DNA of 64,000 bases from Brachypodius melanocephalos (Eukaryota; Chordata; Aves; Passeriformes; Pycnonotidae), in NCBI GenBank assembly GCA_013398615.1, contig VZSR01001479.1:17818717-17882716 (forward strand), in the 5' to 3' direction. Within the stretch, counting starts at the first letter, position 1; each line of letters opens with the position of its first letter. The position numbers and the translations under genes are program-made. A model generated the notes under the pieces. That model had not been told where the DNA came from. It was given only the letters and a program-made list of their open reading frames with translations, and did not search any database. Positions 12,508-24,861 of the stretch are shown in pieces.

Positions 12508-12837
12508 CCATGAAGAATGCCACGTTCCAAATCACTCCTGATGTGATCAAAGAGAGCGAGACCATCCAGTTAGGCCAGGACTTGAAGCTCTCATGCCATG
12601 TAGATGCTGTTCCCCAGGAGAAGGTTGTCTATTCGTGGTACAAGAACGGAAAACCAGCCAGGTTCTCGGACCGGTTGCTCATCACCCGCAATGACCCCGA
12701 GCTCCCACCTGTGACCTGCAGCTTGGAGATAATAGACCTGAGATTCAGTGACTATGGCACCTACCTGTGCGTGGCTACCTTCCAGGGAGCACCCATTCCT
12801 GACCTCAGTGTGGAGGTGAACATCTCCTCAGAGACAG
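12508..12837 (+). CDS. MDGA1: MDGA1 exon: Ig domain 4
   Basis: This 330-nt exon (110 codons' worth, phase 1 in and out) has AG at 12506-12507 and the donor GTGAGC at 12838. It encodes a Ser completed across the junction, then MKNATFQITPDVIKES, and ends SVEVNISSET. The Ig cysteines are in KLSCHV and TYLCVA, and the core Trp is in YSWYKNGKPAR. Sequons are NAT near the start and NIS near the end. One additional cysteine, codon TGC at 12717-12719 in PVTCSLEI, sits where I recall Ser in mammalian MDGA1. It has no obvious partner. The exon is otherwise a close family match. Confidence 0.95.
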
Positions 12838-15800
12838 GTGAGCCCCTCTCAGGCAGGTGGGGACCCCAGAGGAGTGTTTGGCATCACTGGCTGCCCCACA
12901 GCCCCGTGCCTCTGGCTTTTTTGAAGAACCTCACATGCATGTCTTGAATGCCAATAGAGAAAGGTCTTACATCCTCAGGCAAGCACTTGGCTCAATTGGA
13001 GATGGGTAATAGTTACAACTTCTCTGTCAGATGTATTATGTACCAAGCACATCTTCCTTTATATTTTCTCCCTGTGAAAAGTCCAAAGTGCACTCCAGTC
13101 AAAGCTACAGAGACAGCCTTACAGTGTGATTGTTCAAACAAACCTCCACACTGTGAAGGAAAGAAGTGGTGGTATTTCAGCAAATTTCAAGTGTCCCTTT
13201 GCTTAGAAGAGAGTAAAAGAGAAAGAAAGCTGTTCTTTCTTCTCTTTGGTATTGTTTATGAGAAATGTACCTTTTTTCAGAGTCGTGTCCAGGATACAAA
13301 TTCTGTGAAGACTTAATGTTTGCTGGATTGCAAATGCAGTCTGTCTTGGGCACTCTCTGTAGGAGTCCCAGTGTTACAAATGCCTCCTCCTAAAATCAGG
13401 ATCAGAGCTTCACCCCCTGGCTCCATGAGGACAGGACAAATATGTCAGTATTTGTCAGTCGCTTCAGGGACTAAAATACAGAGTCTCAGGGTTTTCTGTT
13501 TCTGGGGAAGTGGTGGGTTCAGCTGTGCTCTCCATTACATCCATGTCATTTTGCTGCCTTTCCAGGACTGTGAGGGTACAGCACAAGGAAGCACTGCATC
13601 AGTAATCTGATGGAAGACTCCTCAGGGGAGTCAGCTGCCCACAGATTTTGACCTGCACCTTCACAGAATGTTACTTCTCAGTCCCTGGTTGTGCTGGATC
13701 CACAGGCCAGGCTGATCTCACTCTTGATTCTGGATGCTGCTCATTTCAGCTGACCAGAAAAAAAGTGCTGCAACTACTGTTGATGCCCTTGGGAAGCTCT
13801 TGTCTCCCATTAGCAATACTGGGGGCAGTCTGCTCCCCACAGGATTGTATCCAGTTCTTGTTGGCAGCCTGGAGACTGTGCCCTGACTGTGCCATGGATC
13901 CACTAAACACTGGGGAATGGTCCTTCCTTCTATGGACAGCCATGGAAGGTAGGACCTCTCCATGCCAGCTGACACCAGCCCTGTTACGCCAACAGGGAAA
14001 AAAATGGGGGAACTCGCCAATCCTGGTGCAAAATTGGCTCTCCCAAACTCATCTGGCTGATACCACCTGGAACAATTCTTTCTGCCCAAGATCACTAGAT
14101 GGCAGAGTGCGGTTGTGTTTAAGACTCCAAGGGCAGGAGGCTGTGAGGAGCTGGGAGACTCTAGATGATTCCACCAAGAGGCTTGGCAGTGTGTGTCAGA
14201 GCAGGTGTTGGTCCTGCCAGTTGCTGCCTTAAAGGAAGTGTCTGTGGTGACAGGTTTCCCTGTGCCTGTCTGGAGGAGAGTGAGTCCCTTATGCTTGTGT
14301 GGATGTTGCCAATGAGGAAGGGAAGGGGGGCAGCCTGGGGCATTTTGAAGCCTCTCTATGTCAGCCTGGGCCAGCAGGACCGCTTTGCGTCCCAGGGAAT
14401 GAAAACAGCCATCCCTGCTGGAGCAGCCCTCCATGCAGCAGCCAAGGCTGTCCAACATGAAACATCCCCACAATCATCAACAAGCCACCTCCAACATGTG
14501 ATTCCCATATAAAACACCAGGATTTCCCCAGACCAGAGGATCAGAGCAAGAGGACAGCAGCAGTGGCTCCATGTTTCCCCACTGAGCAAAGCTGGTGCTC
14601 ATCCAAGTGGCTGCCTCCATCGAGCAGCTCCAAGGAGATAGCTTTAATTAAAAGAAAAAAATCTTCAAATGCAATTTACAGCTTTACCTGTGGAGAAAAT
14701 TGCTGCTCTCCAGGTGAGCGGCTGCCTGCAGCGTCAGCACTGAAAGTGCTGCCGTCCTCTCACACCGTGCAGGACAGGGTGTGATGAGATTCCCCAGCCC
14801 ACAGGAGACCTGCAAATTGAAAATGTGGCCTCCCTGTTGCATAGGGAGGTCACTGCAGAGGGAGATTAGGCTGGATCCATCCTAAACTTGTTCATAAAGA
14901 GCTGCAGGCTGTAACGTGTACAATTACCATAGCACACTCTCCTTTGCTGAAGCTGAATTGAGCTAATGTTGGTCAGACCAGCTTGTTACAGCTTCTGAAG
15001 TCCTATATTTTGATTTAAATGGAAACGAAGTACATGGCCCTTGCATTTATGGAAGTGTCAATCCAAGTGTTGCCACTGTCAGCAGGAAGGGCTGAAAAAG
15101 GAGCTTTCAGAAAAGATTGTGACCATATTTGCTTCAGCTGAACTGTTGACTCTGAAGTCTAACACAAATAAATTCTCAACAATATGTGTGGTTTAGCACA
15201 AAAATCCCCTTCCTGGGTTCTTGGTGGAACTGGGGATGTGAACAGCAAACCGTTTCCCACTGACATCTCTGTATGCTGTATTCACTGGATTTCTTTTAAG
15301 CTTTGTTTATCAGCAAAGTTTTGGTTGTCAGTTGATAGCTGGATATTTCTTTGAGTGTTACTGTGCCTCCAACCCTAGCCTCAGTTTGGCAGCAATTCTG
15401 CTGGGTGAGCTCTTCCCAGCACCGAAGGGATGCCAGGAGTGATTGTTGCTGGGACCCATCTCTCACTCAGATGAGCCAGAGGTTTATTAAGTGAGAAATT
15501 CACAGTGCATTCACCAATAAAAGAAAAATAAGTAGTAAAAGTAAAATATGCAATAAAAGTAAAATATCAAAGACACTAACCAGAGCTGACTCCTTACTGT
15601 GGTTTAGGAACAAACAGGGATCTTGGACCTCTGAGAAGGCTGGAGATGGGATCTAAAAGCACTTATCCTTTAAGTCTTGGTTTAGATATGACCTTGATAA
15701 GGTGTCTAGATACCTCAGCAGATATGACTTCTATTTTTGGCCAAAAGACTGCAGTTCCACTTGAGAAATTCAATGTCCAGAAATTGAGAAATGGATCAAA

Positions 15801-16114
15801 GAGGCTTTTGCCTTTGTCCCTGCATCTGGATAGCATTTTGCAAACAGGGGAATGTCCTAATACAACTGGCCCTTGCCACTGATACTGGGACACACGGTTG
15901 GAAAGGCTGGAATCCTCCTTGGTACCCTAAAGCTCCAGACCTTGGAGGATAAGTTGCATGGACGGTGTGTTCGTAGAGGGATTGCAGTGTGTCGAGTGGA
16001 AACCTTTGGAGTTCAAGGCTGTTGCTGTGACTCAGTCAGAAGAAATATCTGAAGAATATTCCTTACTTGCTGAAAACACAGTGTAAAATGATTCCCTTCT
16101 TGTCTCTCTTTTAG
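12838..16114 (+). other. MDGA1: MDGA1 intron between Ig4 and Ig5 (phase 1)
   Basis: This 3277-nt intron contains long overlapping open frames on both strands at 13648-14473 with no recognisable protein, which I treat as chance. There is a small perfect 7-bp inverted repeat with a 3-nt loop at 14735-14751. At about 15444-15950 lies an LTR-like stretch read on the minus strand, described separately. The acceptor tract at 16101-16114 is strongly pyrimidine-rich. Confidence 0.8.
15444..15950 (-). mobile_element. Possible endogenous retroviral LTR remnant, antisense
   Basis: Read on the minus strand, an AATAAA signal (plus-strand TTTATT at 15483-15488) is followed by sequence of the kind seen in retroviral R-U5 regions and a possible CA terminus (plus-strand TG at 15444). 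A/T-rich direct repeats of TAAAAGTAAAATAT lie at about 15535-15568. No gag, pol or env coding remains are present. The outer (U3) boundary near 15950 is a guess, and the family is not identified. Confidence 0.35.
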
Positions 16115-16408
16115 TGCCACCGACAATCAGTGTCCCTAAGGGTCAGTCCACCATCACTGTGCGGGAAGGCTCCAGGGCCGAGCTGCAGTGCGAGGTTCGA
16201 GGAAAGCCGAAGCCACCCATCCTCTGGTCCCGGGTGGATAAGGAGACGCCCATGCCTTCAGGGACAGTGACAATGGAGACATACGATGGGAAGCTGCACC
16301 TGGAGAGTGTGAGCCGAGAAATGAGTGGGACCTATAAGTGTCAGACAGCCAGGTACAATGGATTTAACATCAGACCCCGGGAAGCCCTGGTGCAGCTCAA
16401 CGTGCAAT
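16115..16408 (+). CDS. MDGA1: MDGA1 exon: Ig domain 5
   Basis: This 294-nt exon is phase 1 at both ends. AG is at 16113-16114 and the strong donor GTGAGT at 16409. The product begins VPPTISVPKGQ and ends REALVQLNVQ. The Ig cysteines are in LQCEV and YKCQT, the core Trp is in ILWSRVDKE, and the Tyr-corner motif is MSGTYKC. The segment TARYNGFNIRPRE is highly characteristic of the family. No canonical N-glycosylation sequon is seen in this domain. The exon lies just before a 24-kb intron, the largest in the window. Confidence 0.95.
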
Positions 16409-18640
16409 GTGAGTACAAGACGGTGCTGGGGTGCCTGCCTGAAAGCCTGTGTACACAAAAGTTGGGGGCTAGGCAGGGTTGACCTTTCTTACTGGGCTGA
16501 GCAGACACATCTCTTTTGTCTGGGGATCTTTTGAACAGTTTATATTTAACTGGTCAGGCTACAGAAGGCTAAGGGCAGGGCACCATATGGCAAGCATATT
16601 GCAAGTGTAAGGGAGAGGTGTTGTGTGTATTTGTGTACAATGGTTTCTATTTCCGTGTCAGGGGATGAGTGCAGCTTTACCAGGTGTGTTTATGTGCACT
16701 ACATGTGTGTAAAATACCTTCAGGATATGTTAGTAAGTTTGTAAAGTCAAGTACTCAAAAGGTTGAAAATGGATGTTATTTAGACCATTTCCACTCCACA
16801 ACGCTTTCTTCAACTTAGTTACCCCTGGATATGCCTGAATCATTTTGCCTGAAAAGCAGCGATAGGTAGACCTAACAGGGAATGCATACTCCCAAATGGT
16901 TTTCATGCAACCAGGCTGTGAGTAACACGGAACTGAATCTTAGCAGCTGTGTGGCGTGATTTTGGCTGTGGGAGGCTCTCCCAGCCCCACTTGAAGGCAG
17001 TATTTGTACACAGAGGGTGGGATGCTGCATTGGGTGACACATCCATCCTTTCCCTGCAGTGGTTTCTCCCTCCAGAGAAGCGACTGCCTGCTCAGCTCCC
17101 ACAGCCATTGAGGTGTGTTTTGATATGCAGCAGTCTGTGCTCTCTCTCCTACAAGATTTCAAATCAGACTGGAGGAAGGCATCCAGATAAAATGCCTTGG
17201 CTCTCCCTGCAGATCTCATCCCATTAGTACGGTGAGATTGTTGAACATTGGCAGGGTACTCTGAGCAGCACAGATCTGACAGGTGTGGGGCAGGCGGGGA
17301 ACAGGTTAATTTACACCTGGGCATGCTGCTGTGGGCTGTGACTGACGAGCCTCCACACACAGCACAGCAGCACTCATTAGACATGCTGCCACACTTCTCC
17401 CAGGCTCGCTCCACAGGAATAAGAGAAGTGAGACCGGAACAGACAGCCTGGCTGAAACCAACCAGACAAACTGCTCACAGATGTGAGTTGCTGGGAGCAC
17501 AGCAATAACAGAGGTGTGTGAAATCCTGCAGGCACTTTGGGTATTTGAAGAGCCTCTTTTAAAATTATCTCAGTCTATTCAGGAGCGTGCTGAGCTTAGA
17601 TTACAGGATGAGATAGGGAAATGTGTGAAGATTTCCAGGCAGGTAAGTATGTGTGGAAAAGCTTCCCTTAAGCAGGGTGAAAATGTGCATCTTGGTTTGA
17701 GTTATTCAGGAAGGCAGCATGGTTCAGTCATATGGGATTTGAAGGGGCATGGTAGAGAAGGTAACTCTTGGTCACATCTAGAGACCATGAGAGATACAGC
17801 AAAATTTCACTTGGGAGTAAAGACCGTCAGACCTGCTGGTGTCCCTGGTTTGGTGTTGCTGTTTGAAAGCAGTGTGGACCTCGCTTGACCCTCACTGCCC
17901 CTGCAGAGGGAGCAGCAGTGCTGAACTTGGGATGAATTCAGTCTTACTAGGTGGTCTGGAGGGGGATCACAGACATGAATCTTGGGCTGAAGGGGAAGGA
18001 CTGATTCCCCGCACAATAAAGATGGTAGCCAGAAGCTGTCTGGGGTGGAGACTATGATGTGACCCTCAAGAAAGCAAAGATGGGGTGAACTTCTGTGTAA
18101 AGAGTAGCTGAACATCCTCTTCCTATAGCTCTTCCCATGGCAATGCTTTATTGTGATTTTGCCCAAGTAATGGTCATGTAGTCCACATGCTATCCCAAAC
18201 GGCTCCCTTCAGCCTTGTCAATCAGTTCTGGGTATCCTTAGTGGAAGCTGGGTATGTGCTGAGTGTTTGTACACCTGAGCTGTCTCCTGCTGCCTGGAAA
18301 ATGAGGAAGGACTTTATGGTGGTCCTGTCTGTTCTGTGCCTCAGCAGGCAGCTTTGGTTTCAGTGCTGTCAATTGCTCCTTCCATCAGTATGAAAAAGAA
18401 ACTGGAAACCAAGAAAGTAGGGCAAGAATTGCCCTCGTCCCTTTTACAGCCTCCTCGCTTTCCCTTCATGCAGAAAATAGACCCAGAAACAACACAGTCC
18501 CTGTTTATCCCTCTGCTCCCTGTTCACGCTGCTGGAAGGATGTGGGTGCGGCAGGGGCTGCTGTGGTTAATTGAAACACAGCTTTCCAGCGTGGGCAGCT
18601 CATTAGTTGGCCGGCTTGCTCTGGAATTCTCATCTGGTTG

Positions 18641-18840
18641 GAGACGGGGATCGTGTGGCTCCTGCAGCCTCGGTGATGAGCGCTTCTCTCGCCTCGCCCA
18701 TCCCGCGCGTCCCTTCGGAGCGGCGCTCCGGAGGGAGCGCATCCGCAGGGACGCGCGCGTGTGTGCGCATCCAGCGCGCGTGTTTGCATCCAGGGCCCTG
18801 GGAGCGCCTCTGGAGCCGCCGGCATCCAGGGAACAGCGCA
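18641..18840. promoter_or_regulatory. Intronic CpG-dense patch
   Basis: I count about 27 CpG dinucleotides in these 200 bases, while the flanking kilobases have very few. The GC content is also high, with runs such as GCGCGCGT. It sits inside the 24-kb intron, 2.2 kb after the Ig5 exon. Possible meanings are an unmethylated orphan CpG island, an internal promoter for a short MDGA1 or antisense transcript, or a poised enhancer. No clear TATA box or first exon is visible, and the open frames crossing it resemble no known protein. It is shorter than the usual CpG-island length criterion. Confidence 0.45.
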
Positions 18841-19340
18841 TTCAGGATGGAAATGCGGCTGCTGCTCTGATTTGCTCCAAAGCTAAAGTTGCAAAATCAA
18901 TACAGCGGGTCTGATTAGATGTCAGAACCTGTTTCTGTGTTTCCCCTTTCCCTTGGTTTTCTCCCTTCATCCTCATGCATATAGTGTCGTATTGTAACAA
19001 ACTAGTCCAGAAATAGGCTTTTCCAACTGCACTGCAAGAGTGGAAAGAGAATAAGAAGAAAAAAAAGAACAAGCCAGCTGTCAAAAAAAGATGTTTGGAC
19101 TTTTTACTATTTCTTTGTATTTAGAGAGTGGAAAAAGTTGCTTTTCTTTTTGTATTTAGAAAGCAGAAGAAATGGCTTTTCGTTTAGCTTATGTGCTGAA
19201 ATTGTCTATCATCAGCTCTCTGACAGGATGGATGATCTGTTCCCTGGACTTCTTGGTCTGTAGTGTAGAGCTTTGAAAGATTAATAAGTTTATGAAAGTC
19301 TGTGCAGCCTTATATCTCTGTGTTTAAGATGAAGAAATGT

Positions 19341-19390
19341 TGTATAATGGTTAGAGCAAGTGACTGGTCTTGTCAGAACTCCTGGGAACC
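19341..19390 (+). repeat. MIR-like ancient SINE head
   Basis: The stretch GTATAATGGTTAGAGCAAGT followed by GACTGG and, after a few bases, CAGAACTCCTGGGA aligns by eye with the tRNA-derived head of MIR SINEs, including an A-box-like TGGTTAGAGCA. No intact B box or cloverleaf follows, so this is a repeat remnant and not a tRNA gene. Confidence 0.4.
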
Positions 19391-22300
19391 TACACTTGGA
19401 TTGGCAATGTCTTGTCATTTTTTCCTATATCTTCAGGACAGGAATAAAACTGACCCATCTCATCAAAGATTTCTGGAGCATAATAAACATAGCACTTCAA
19501 AGTCTTGAAATAAAAATATTAATGGAATGGCAGAGTGCTGTTAATAATATCAGTGCTATCGCTGATGCTGTCATCAAGGCTTTTTTTCAGGATCGGGTAC
19601 TTGAGAAAATCCCAGCAGGAAAATGAATCCTCTGCAGAGGTGTGTTTAAAATCAGGGCTGGGCCACCCCGTGTAGGAGAGCCAGTCTAAGGCTGTGAAAC
19701 ACACACTGGGCTTGAAAATGTGCAGCAGTCTGGGTTTTGGAACACAATAGTGCCATTTGAGCTGATAGGTATGAGGAGAGGAAAGAAAGTGTGCATGTGT
19801 GGATCAGTGAAAAGGATGCTACTTAGATACTAATTTAGCATGTATGTAACAAAGAATTGAAAGAAGTATTAGCCATGGTCAAGACTGGTCAAAACGGTAT
19901 TTCCAGGAATTACAAAGGTTAGTAGTGACTCTAAGCTCTGGCTGTTGTTAGAGGTGGCCCTTGAGATGATGCCTTACTGTGGTGAAGATGACATTTGCTC
20001 TGTTAGAGCCTCATAAAACAGTATGGTGAAAAATGCAATCTTAGCACATTTTCCTGCTTGAATAATACTGTGTCAGCTCTGATGCTTTGCCAGTCCTGAA
20101 AAACATCGCATAAAGTACTCCACGGCTTTGCCCAAGTCCAGCTGAACCCTGCACTCCTCATCCCACCTGATCCTCCATACATCTGCTCCCATATTTTCCT
20201 GCAGATGGGTTTATCCTCCTTCACAGCACTCACTACTTGCTGTCTCAGGCCCACACTTGGCCATCTGAATGGCTTCTCCCTCTTTGGATAACCATCAAAA
20301 CCTGGTAGAAGAGCCCTTGTGTCCTCTGTTGAGTTGTTAATTACTTCATCAGGTTCTGAAGATGAGATAAGCAGATTTTGGCTGCTGCCATTTTTGTCTT
20401 TGGCAGAGGTTTTGGTGTCTCTGAGTGCCCAATGAAAGAAGAGTAGGAGGAAAAGTGAATAGTTATATAGGGCTGACTTTGGTTTTGATAGTCAAATCTG
20501 AAAGTTGACCCAGTTTCCCATGCTGGGATCACACAGCAGGTGAAGTTTTGCAGGAAGAAAGATTAGAAAAGGAATCAGCCTGAGTATCTCCTTCCCTGCA
20601 ATAACGTGGCCTGTGAATTTTTCGTCTTCTGGATCTAAAGTAATAGCCCACAATCATATGTGATAGATTTCCAAAGGATTACACTTACTGCCTTTAGATG
20701 AAGTTCTGCCACATTAGGCAGCCAGGTGGGTTATTGTGCTTTATCTTCAAAGCAGAGTGAATGCTAGGTGTAATCAGGAAAGCAGACTGGCATTTGCTTT
20801 GGAGGCATGGTTAACAGGACTTTAGGAGCCATTTGTAGTCCTGGACACAGGCATTGCTATGGGGCTGGTGACTAGCAGGTCTGGCTCTGCCTTGACCTGG
20901 AAGACTGCCAGAACACATCCTGCTGGGGCATCTGTTGCCGTTGTCACTTTAACTAATGTTCAGGTGGGCACAGATATGTTTTCCTATTCAAGCTCACACA
21001 CTGGCAAATGTTATTCCTGGTCACACGCTGTTGACTCATTCCTCTTTAAAATCCTGCTGAACCCATTGGCAGTGCTGTACATCAGGCAGGCGATAGTCAG
21101 CATCAATTTCCCCTGTTATCTATGTAGCAAACACAAGAGCGGGGAGCAGGGGAGGGGGTGATACTGTAAATAAGTAAGAAACATTGCTGGATCCATGCAA
21201 CTGGAAATGGAAATGCATTAAACTGTTTCGATCAACTGTTGAAGCCATAGCTCAATGTCAGTGCTTCTGGCTGGTGCCCTGCCCCCTCCTGAAATATAAG
21301 CTTGGATATTAACTGCTTTCTTAAAAGTGCTCTTGAGACATGTTTTGGGCATGCAGATGTTTTTGCAGCATGGTTAAGACTGAGCTTTTGGTTCCTAAGG
21401 GCTGCCTGCAGCTCTCCCTGCTGTGAAAGGAGTCGAAGAGAAATGAGACTGTCAGGGGCCAGAGCTGACCCCTCTGTCTGTGGCTGAGCTGGCTTATCTG
21501 TCTTGCTGCTTGGCCATGTGAGCTGCACTATGGAGCCATCTGCTAAGAATTTTAGACCTGGTTGGTTTAATTTCTGAGTGTATTTATTTATAGTGACTGT
21601 TCTGTTTTGCTTTATTATTTTCATTGGTGGAATTCATCCTGATACCCTCCTCCAAGCTGAGGGGCACAGTTCAGGAGCTACCTTGGGGGCAGAAGATGGT
21701 TTTTCTGCTCTTGTAGTGGCTGGAGCTTTCCTACTTTTTCATTCATGTTTTAGTATTGCTGTTCTCTGTGGTATAGGTCTTGCTGCCAAGAGAGGGAAAC
21801 CTCAGGCTCTCCTGCCAGCTAGAACTCTGGTGTGTTCTGGTTCATTTTATGCCATCAAAGGCTTAAGAATGGACTGATGTTCTGGGGCAAGTGTGTCTAT
21901 ATTCAAAGCCAAAGGAAAACTGCACCTTCTGCAAGTTCAGTGTTTGCAAACTTAGAGAATTTAATTGGCAAAAAGAATAAAATAATTTGTAGCTGTGGGC
22001 ATGATATTGAACCACCAGTCTTAACAAAACCTGACTTGGTAGTTAGGTTTCACTTTGATGGAAATCCTCCCAGCTTATACATAAATAAGCTGTATGGAGG
22101 TGTCTGTGACTGAGCTGAAGGTATACATGTATTTCTGCATTCCTCTCAATACACAGCACCCCTCTGCTCCCTCTGTTAAGAGCAGAGGATTTCATCCTGA
22201 TTGTCAAGACACTTCTTTCTTCCCGTGTTGTGTTTGGGATTAAGCTCCTTAGAGCTGGTGTTTGTGCATGCAGCCCTGTCCTTGGTGATATGGCATTGGG

Positions 22301-22748
22301 ATTGCTCACTCCACTTCCCAGTGCCTGGGCTGCTAACAACTAATTAGAGTTGTCAGTCTCAGGACAGGCTGAAGTTTTACTCTGTCCTGGCTGTAAACCC
22401 AAATGGCCACAATTCATAGCAAGGTAACAACCACAGAGCCTTACAGCTGGCCTCAGATTTGTTATAACAATTATCAGCTGTTGGTCCTGGGGCCTGATAC
22501 ACAGAGTCTGTGACAGCACTGACATCAGTTTAGGATTGGGTCCTCACATGGGATTGTACCAAAACTTACTGTGCAGGAGTCATTGGCCCTGCCCTCCTGC
22601 CAGCCTCATGGCATTAAGGGGAAGATAGTCTGGATGGCTAAGGATGCTCAGCTAAAGCATTCTTCTTTGAAACACCTTCATGTTCATACAGCAGGGCCCC
22701 AGGACTCTCAGTGCTGGAGTTTTTGTAGCATTTGTTATATGCAGCTTT

Positions 22749-22764
22749 AAAAAAAAAAAAAAAA
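22749..22764 (+). repeat. A16 homopolymer
   Basis: An uninterrupted run of sixteen A with no adjacent recognisable retroposon. Confidence 0.85.
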
Positions 22765-24321
22765 TCACACGGTAAAGCAGTTGTATGAGTTTTGGCTGGT
22801 CTGAATTTTTGTTGTCCGTGTTTAACAGTTGGGTCTTACCCTGCAGAGCTGTGGTCTCTTCTGTGCTTGCTGCCTTGTGGGGAAGGTTCCCATGTGCTGC
22901 CACTCACTCAGATTTCTTGGGAGGTCTCCCTTGTGCCCTGAGAGCTTTTCTGATTTACCTCTGTGATTGAAATTGGTCTGACAGAGCATGTCTGCACGCT
23001 GTGGTGGCCAGGAGATACAAGAGACTTGAGGCATGAAGCAAAAGGCCCAGATGGCAGGGGGATTTTGCAGGCCAGGGAGCAGATTTTGGAAGGCTGGCAC
23101 GTCCAGTCTGTGGCACCACACGTCAGAGACAAAGTACCGTGAGGCCTCCTCACTGTGCCCTGGGTAAAAGACGGTGAAAGAAGAGAGGAAAATCCCCAGA
23201 AATGTGCGTCAGGAAGGCAGGAGCCCGCCTTAAAGCTGGAACCTGGGTCTGCTGTGTGAGATTGCAGCCCACCTGCGCTGTCATTCAGCTTCTGTGCAGC
23301 TCATTGCTCGTCTCTCAGCTTCTCTGTGGTTGCAATAATAGGCTGAGTAAAAGCTGGTGTGAGAGCTCCTTGCCTAGAGAGATGAATTTGTTTGTTCAGA
23401 AGAGGACCGGTTTAAATCGGTTAATCCATTTCTCGGATATTGTTGGGAGAAACAAATACACGTTCCATAATCTGCCATTATCCTGTTTTTTGGCCAGACT
23501 GCAGGAAGAGCAACTTAATTTTATTGAGAGAGACACATTCAAGCTGTACAGTTTAGTGAGGAAGGGAGAAACAAGAGCTGTATAGACACAGTGGATGGCA
23601 GACAGTCTTGGTCATCTCTCTGTAAATATTTGCTCACCTGTGGCCCTTTCAGGGCTGAACACCGAATCTCATCCTGTTGTAATGCAGACATTCCTTCTAA
23701 CTTTCCTGCCATGGCAGCTATTTTCCCTCTAGGACCTAGGTATATGTCAACTTGTTGGCGTAAGGAACAACTCCAGAATCCTCCCAAACGCTTTGTGCTG
23801 AGCATCCTGCAAGGCTGTGCACGTGTGGGTCTCGTCCACACGTGTGCTTGTCATCAAGTCACAGGAGCATACTGCTGCCAAAGGACTGTCAGGCACTTTC
23901 CCAGTGCTTCCCATCTTGCCATTTGGGGGAAACTGCTTTGCTTTTGAGTGCTGTTATTGTCTAGGCTTAGACCATGGGTAAAACCACCTGTATCAAAGTC
24001 CTCAGCTGGTGATATTGCATCAAGACAGCCTAGCTGGAGGGAGAGGTTTTCCTGCCTCTGCTTCTGTTTGTGCAGGGGTGTAACACACGCTGTGAGTACT
24101 TTTGCCATGTGCTTATCTCCAGTCAGTAGGTCAGAGATAGTGAGCAACACTGCAGCTGTTGCTTTCTCTTTGGGCCTGTGCAGCACCAGTACAGGTCCAA
24201 GAGACTTGGGAACTTGGCCAAGGCAGGGGAAGCATTCTGGATCCTGGAACGTGGGGCTGTGGGATATTCTCTGCTCAGGGTGATAAATAGGACTGGTATC
24301 TGAGTTCATGGGGAATCTGTA

Positions 24322-24861
24322 ACGGATGGGAGGAAGATCCAAAAAAAAAAAAAAAAAAAGTAAAACTTGTGGATTGAGGTAGGAACAATTTAGTGATTGA
24401 AATACAGTGTTGTATTAGTAGTATTGATAGTAATGTAAAGGAGAGAGAGAGGGGGAAAAATAGGAGAAAAGAAAAATCAGTGAAACACTGTGCATTTGCT
24501 CACAGCTCACTGACCAATGCCCAGCCCATCCCCAAGCAACAATTGGTGCCTCTCAGTCATCCTCCCCCCATTTTATCTACTGGGCATGACATTCTGTGCT
24601 ATGGAACCTTGCTTTGGTTTGTTCAGGTCAGCTGTCCTGGCCATGCTCCCTCCCAGCTCCTTGTGCTCCTGCTCACTGGCACAGCATGAGACAATGAAAA
24701 GTCCTTGAGTTAAAGCACTGCCTACCAACAACTAAGACATCAGTGCATTGTCAACATTATTCTAACTCCTGAGTACAGCATTGTACCTAAATCAAAAACC
24801 GAGCACCATACGCAGCTGCTCCGAAGAAAATTAACTCTGTGCCAGCTGAAACAAGGGCACA
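24322..24861 (-). mobile_element. Endogenous retroviral LTR, antisense, probably solo
   Basis: This stretch resembles throughout an LTR type very common in bird genomes. Read on the minus strand it starts near 24861 with TG and a segment similar to TTTCAGCTGG, passes through a middle region with the core TGTCATGCCC, and ends in a T-rich part that is A19 on the plus strand (24341-24359). No internal retroviral genes lie on either side, so it is most simply a solo LTR. The left boundary is uncertain and I found no convincing target-site duplication. Its orientation is opposite to MDGA1. I do not assign a family name. Confidence 0.7.

Noticed and set aside
13718..14473. Open frame of 251 codons on the minus strand, the longest in the window, overlapping a 194-codon frame on the plus strand (13648-14232)
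   Set aside because: Neither shows a recognisable domain, signal peptide or low-complexity pattern of a known family. They lie in an MDGA1 intron and overlap on opposite strands, as chance open frames in GC-moderate DNA do. Evidence of transcription would be needed to reconsider.
14735..14751. Perfect 7-bp hairpin CAGCACT-GAA-AGTGCTG as a possible small RNA or terminator
   Set aside because: The stem is too short for a microRNA precursor, and there is no extended pairing beyond it.
18336..18914. 192-codon frame crossing the CpG-rich patch
   Set aside because: High GC lowers stop frequency and explains the length. The protein is Ala/Arg/Ser-rich without homology I can name.
19341..19420. Possible tRNA gene (A-box-like TGGTTAGAGCA)
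   Set aside because: No matching B box at the right distance and no acceptor stem pairing. Better explained as a MIR-like SINE head.
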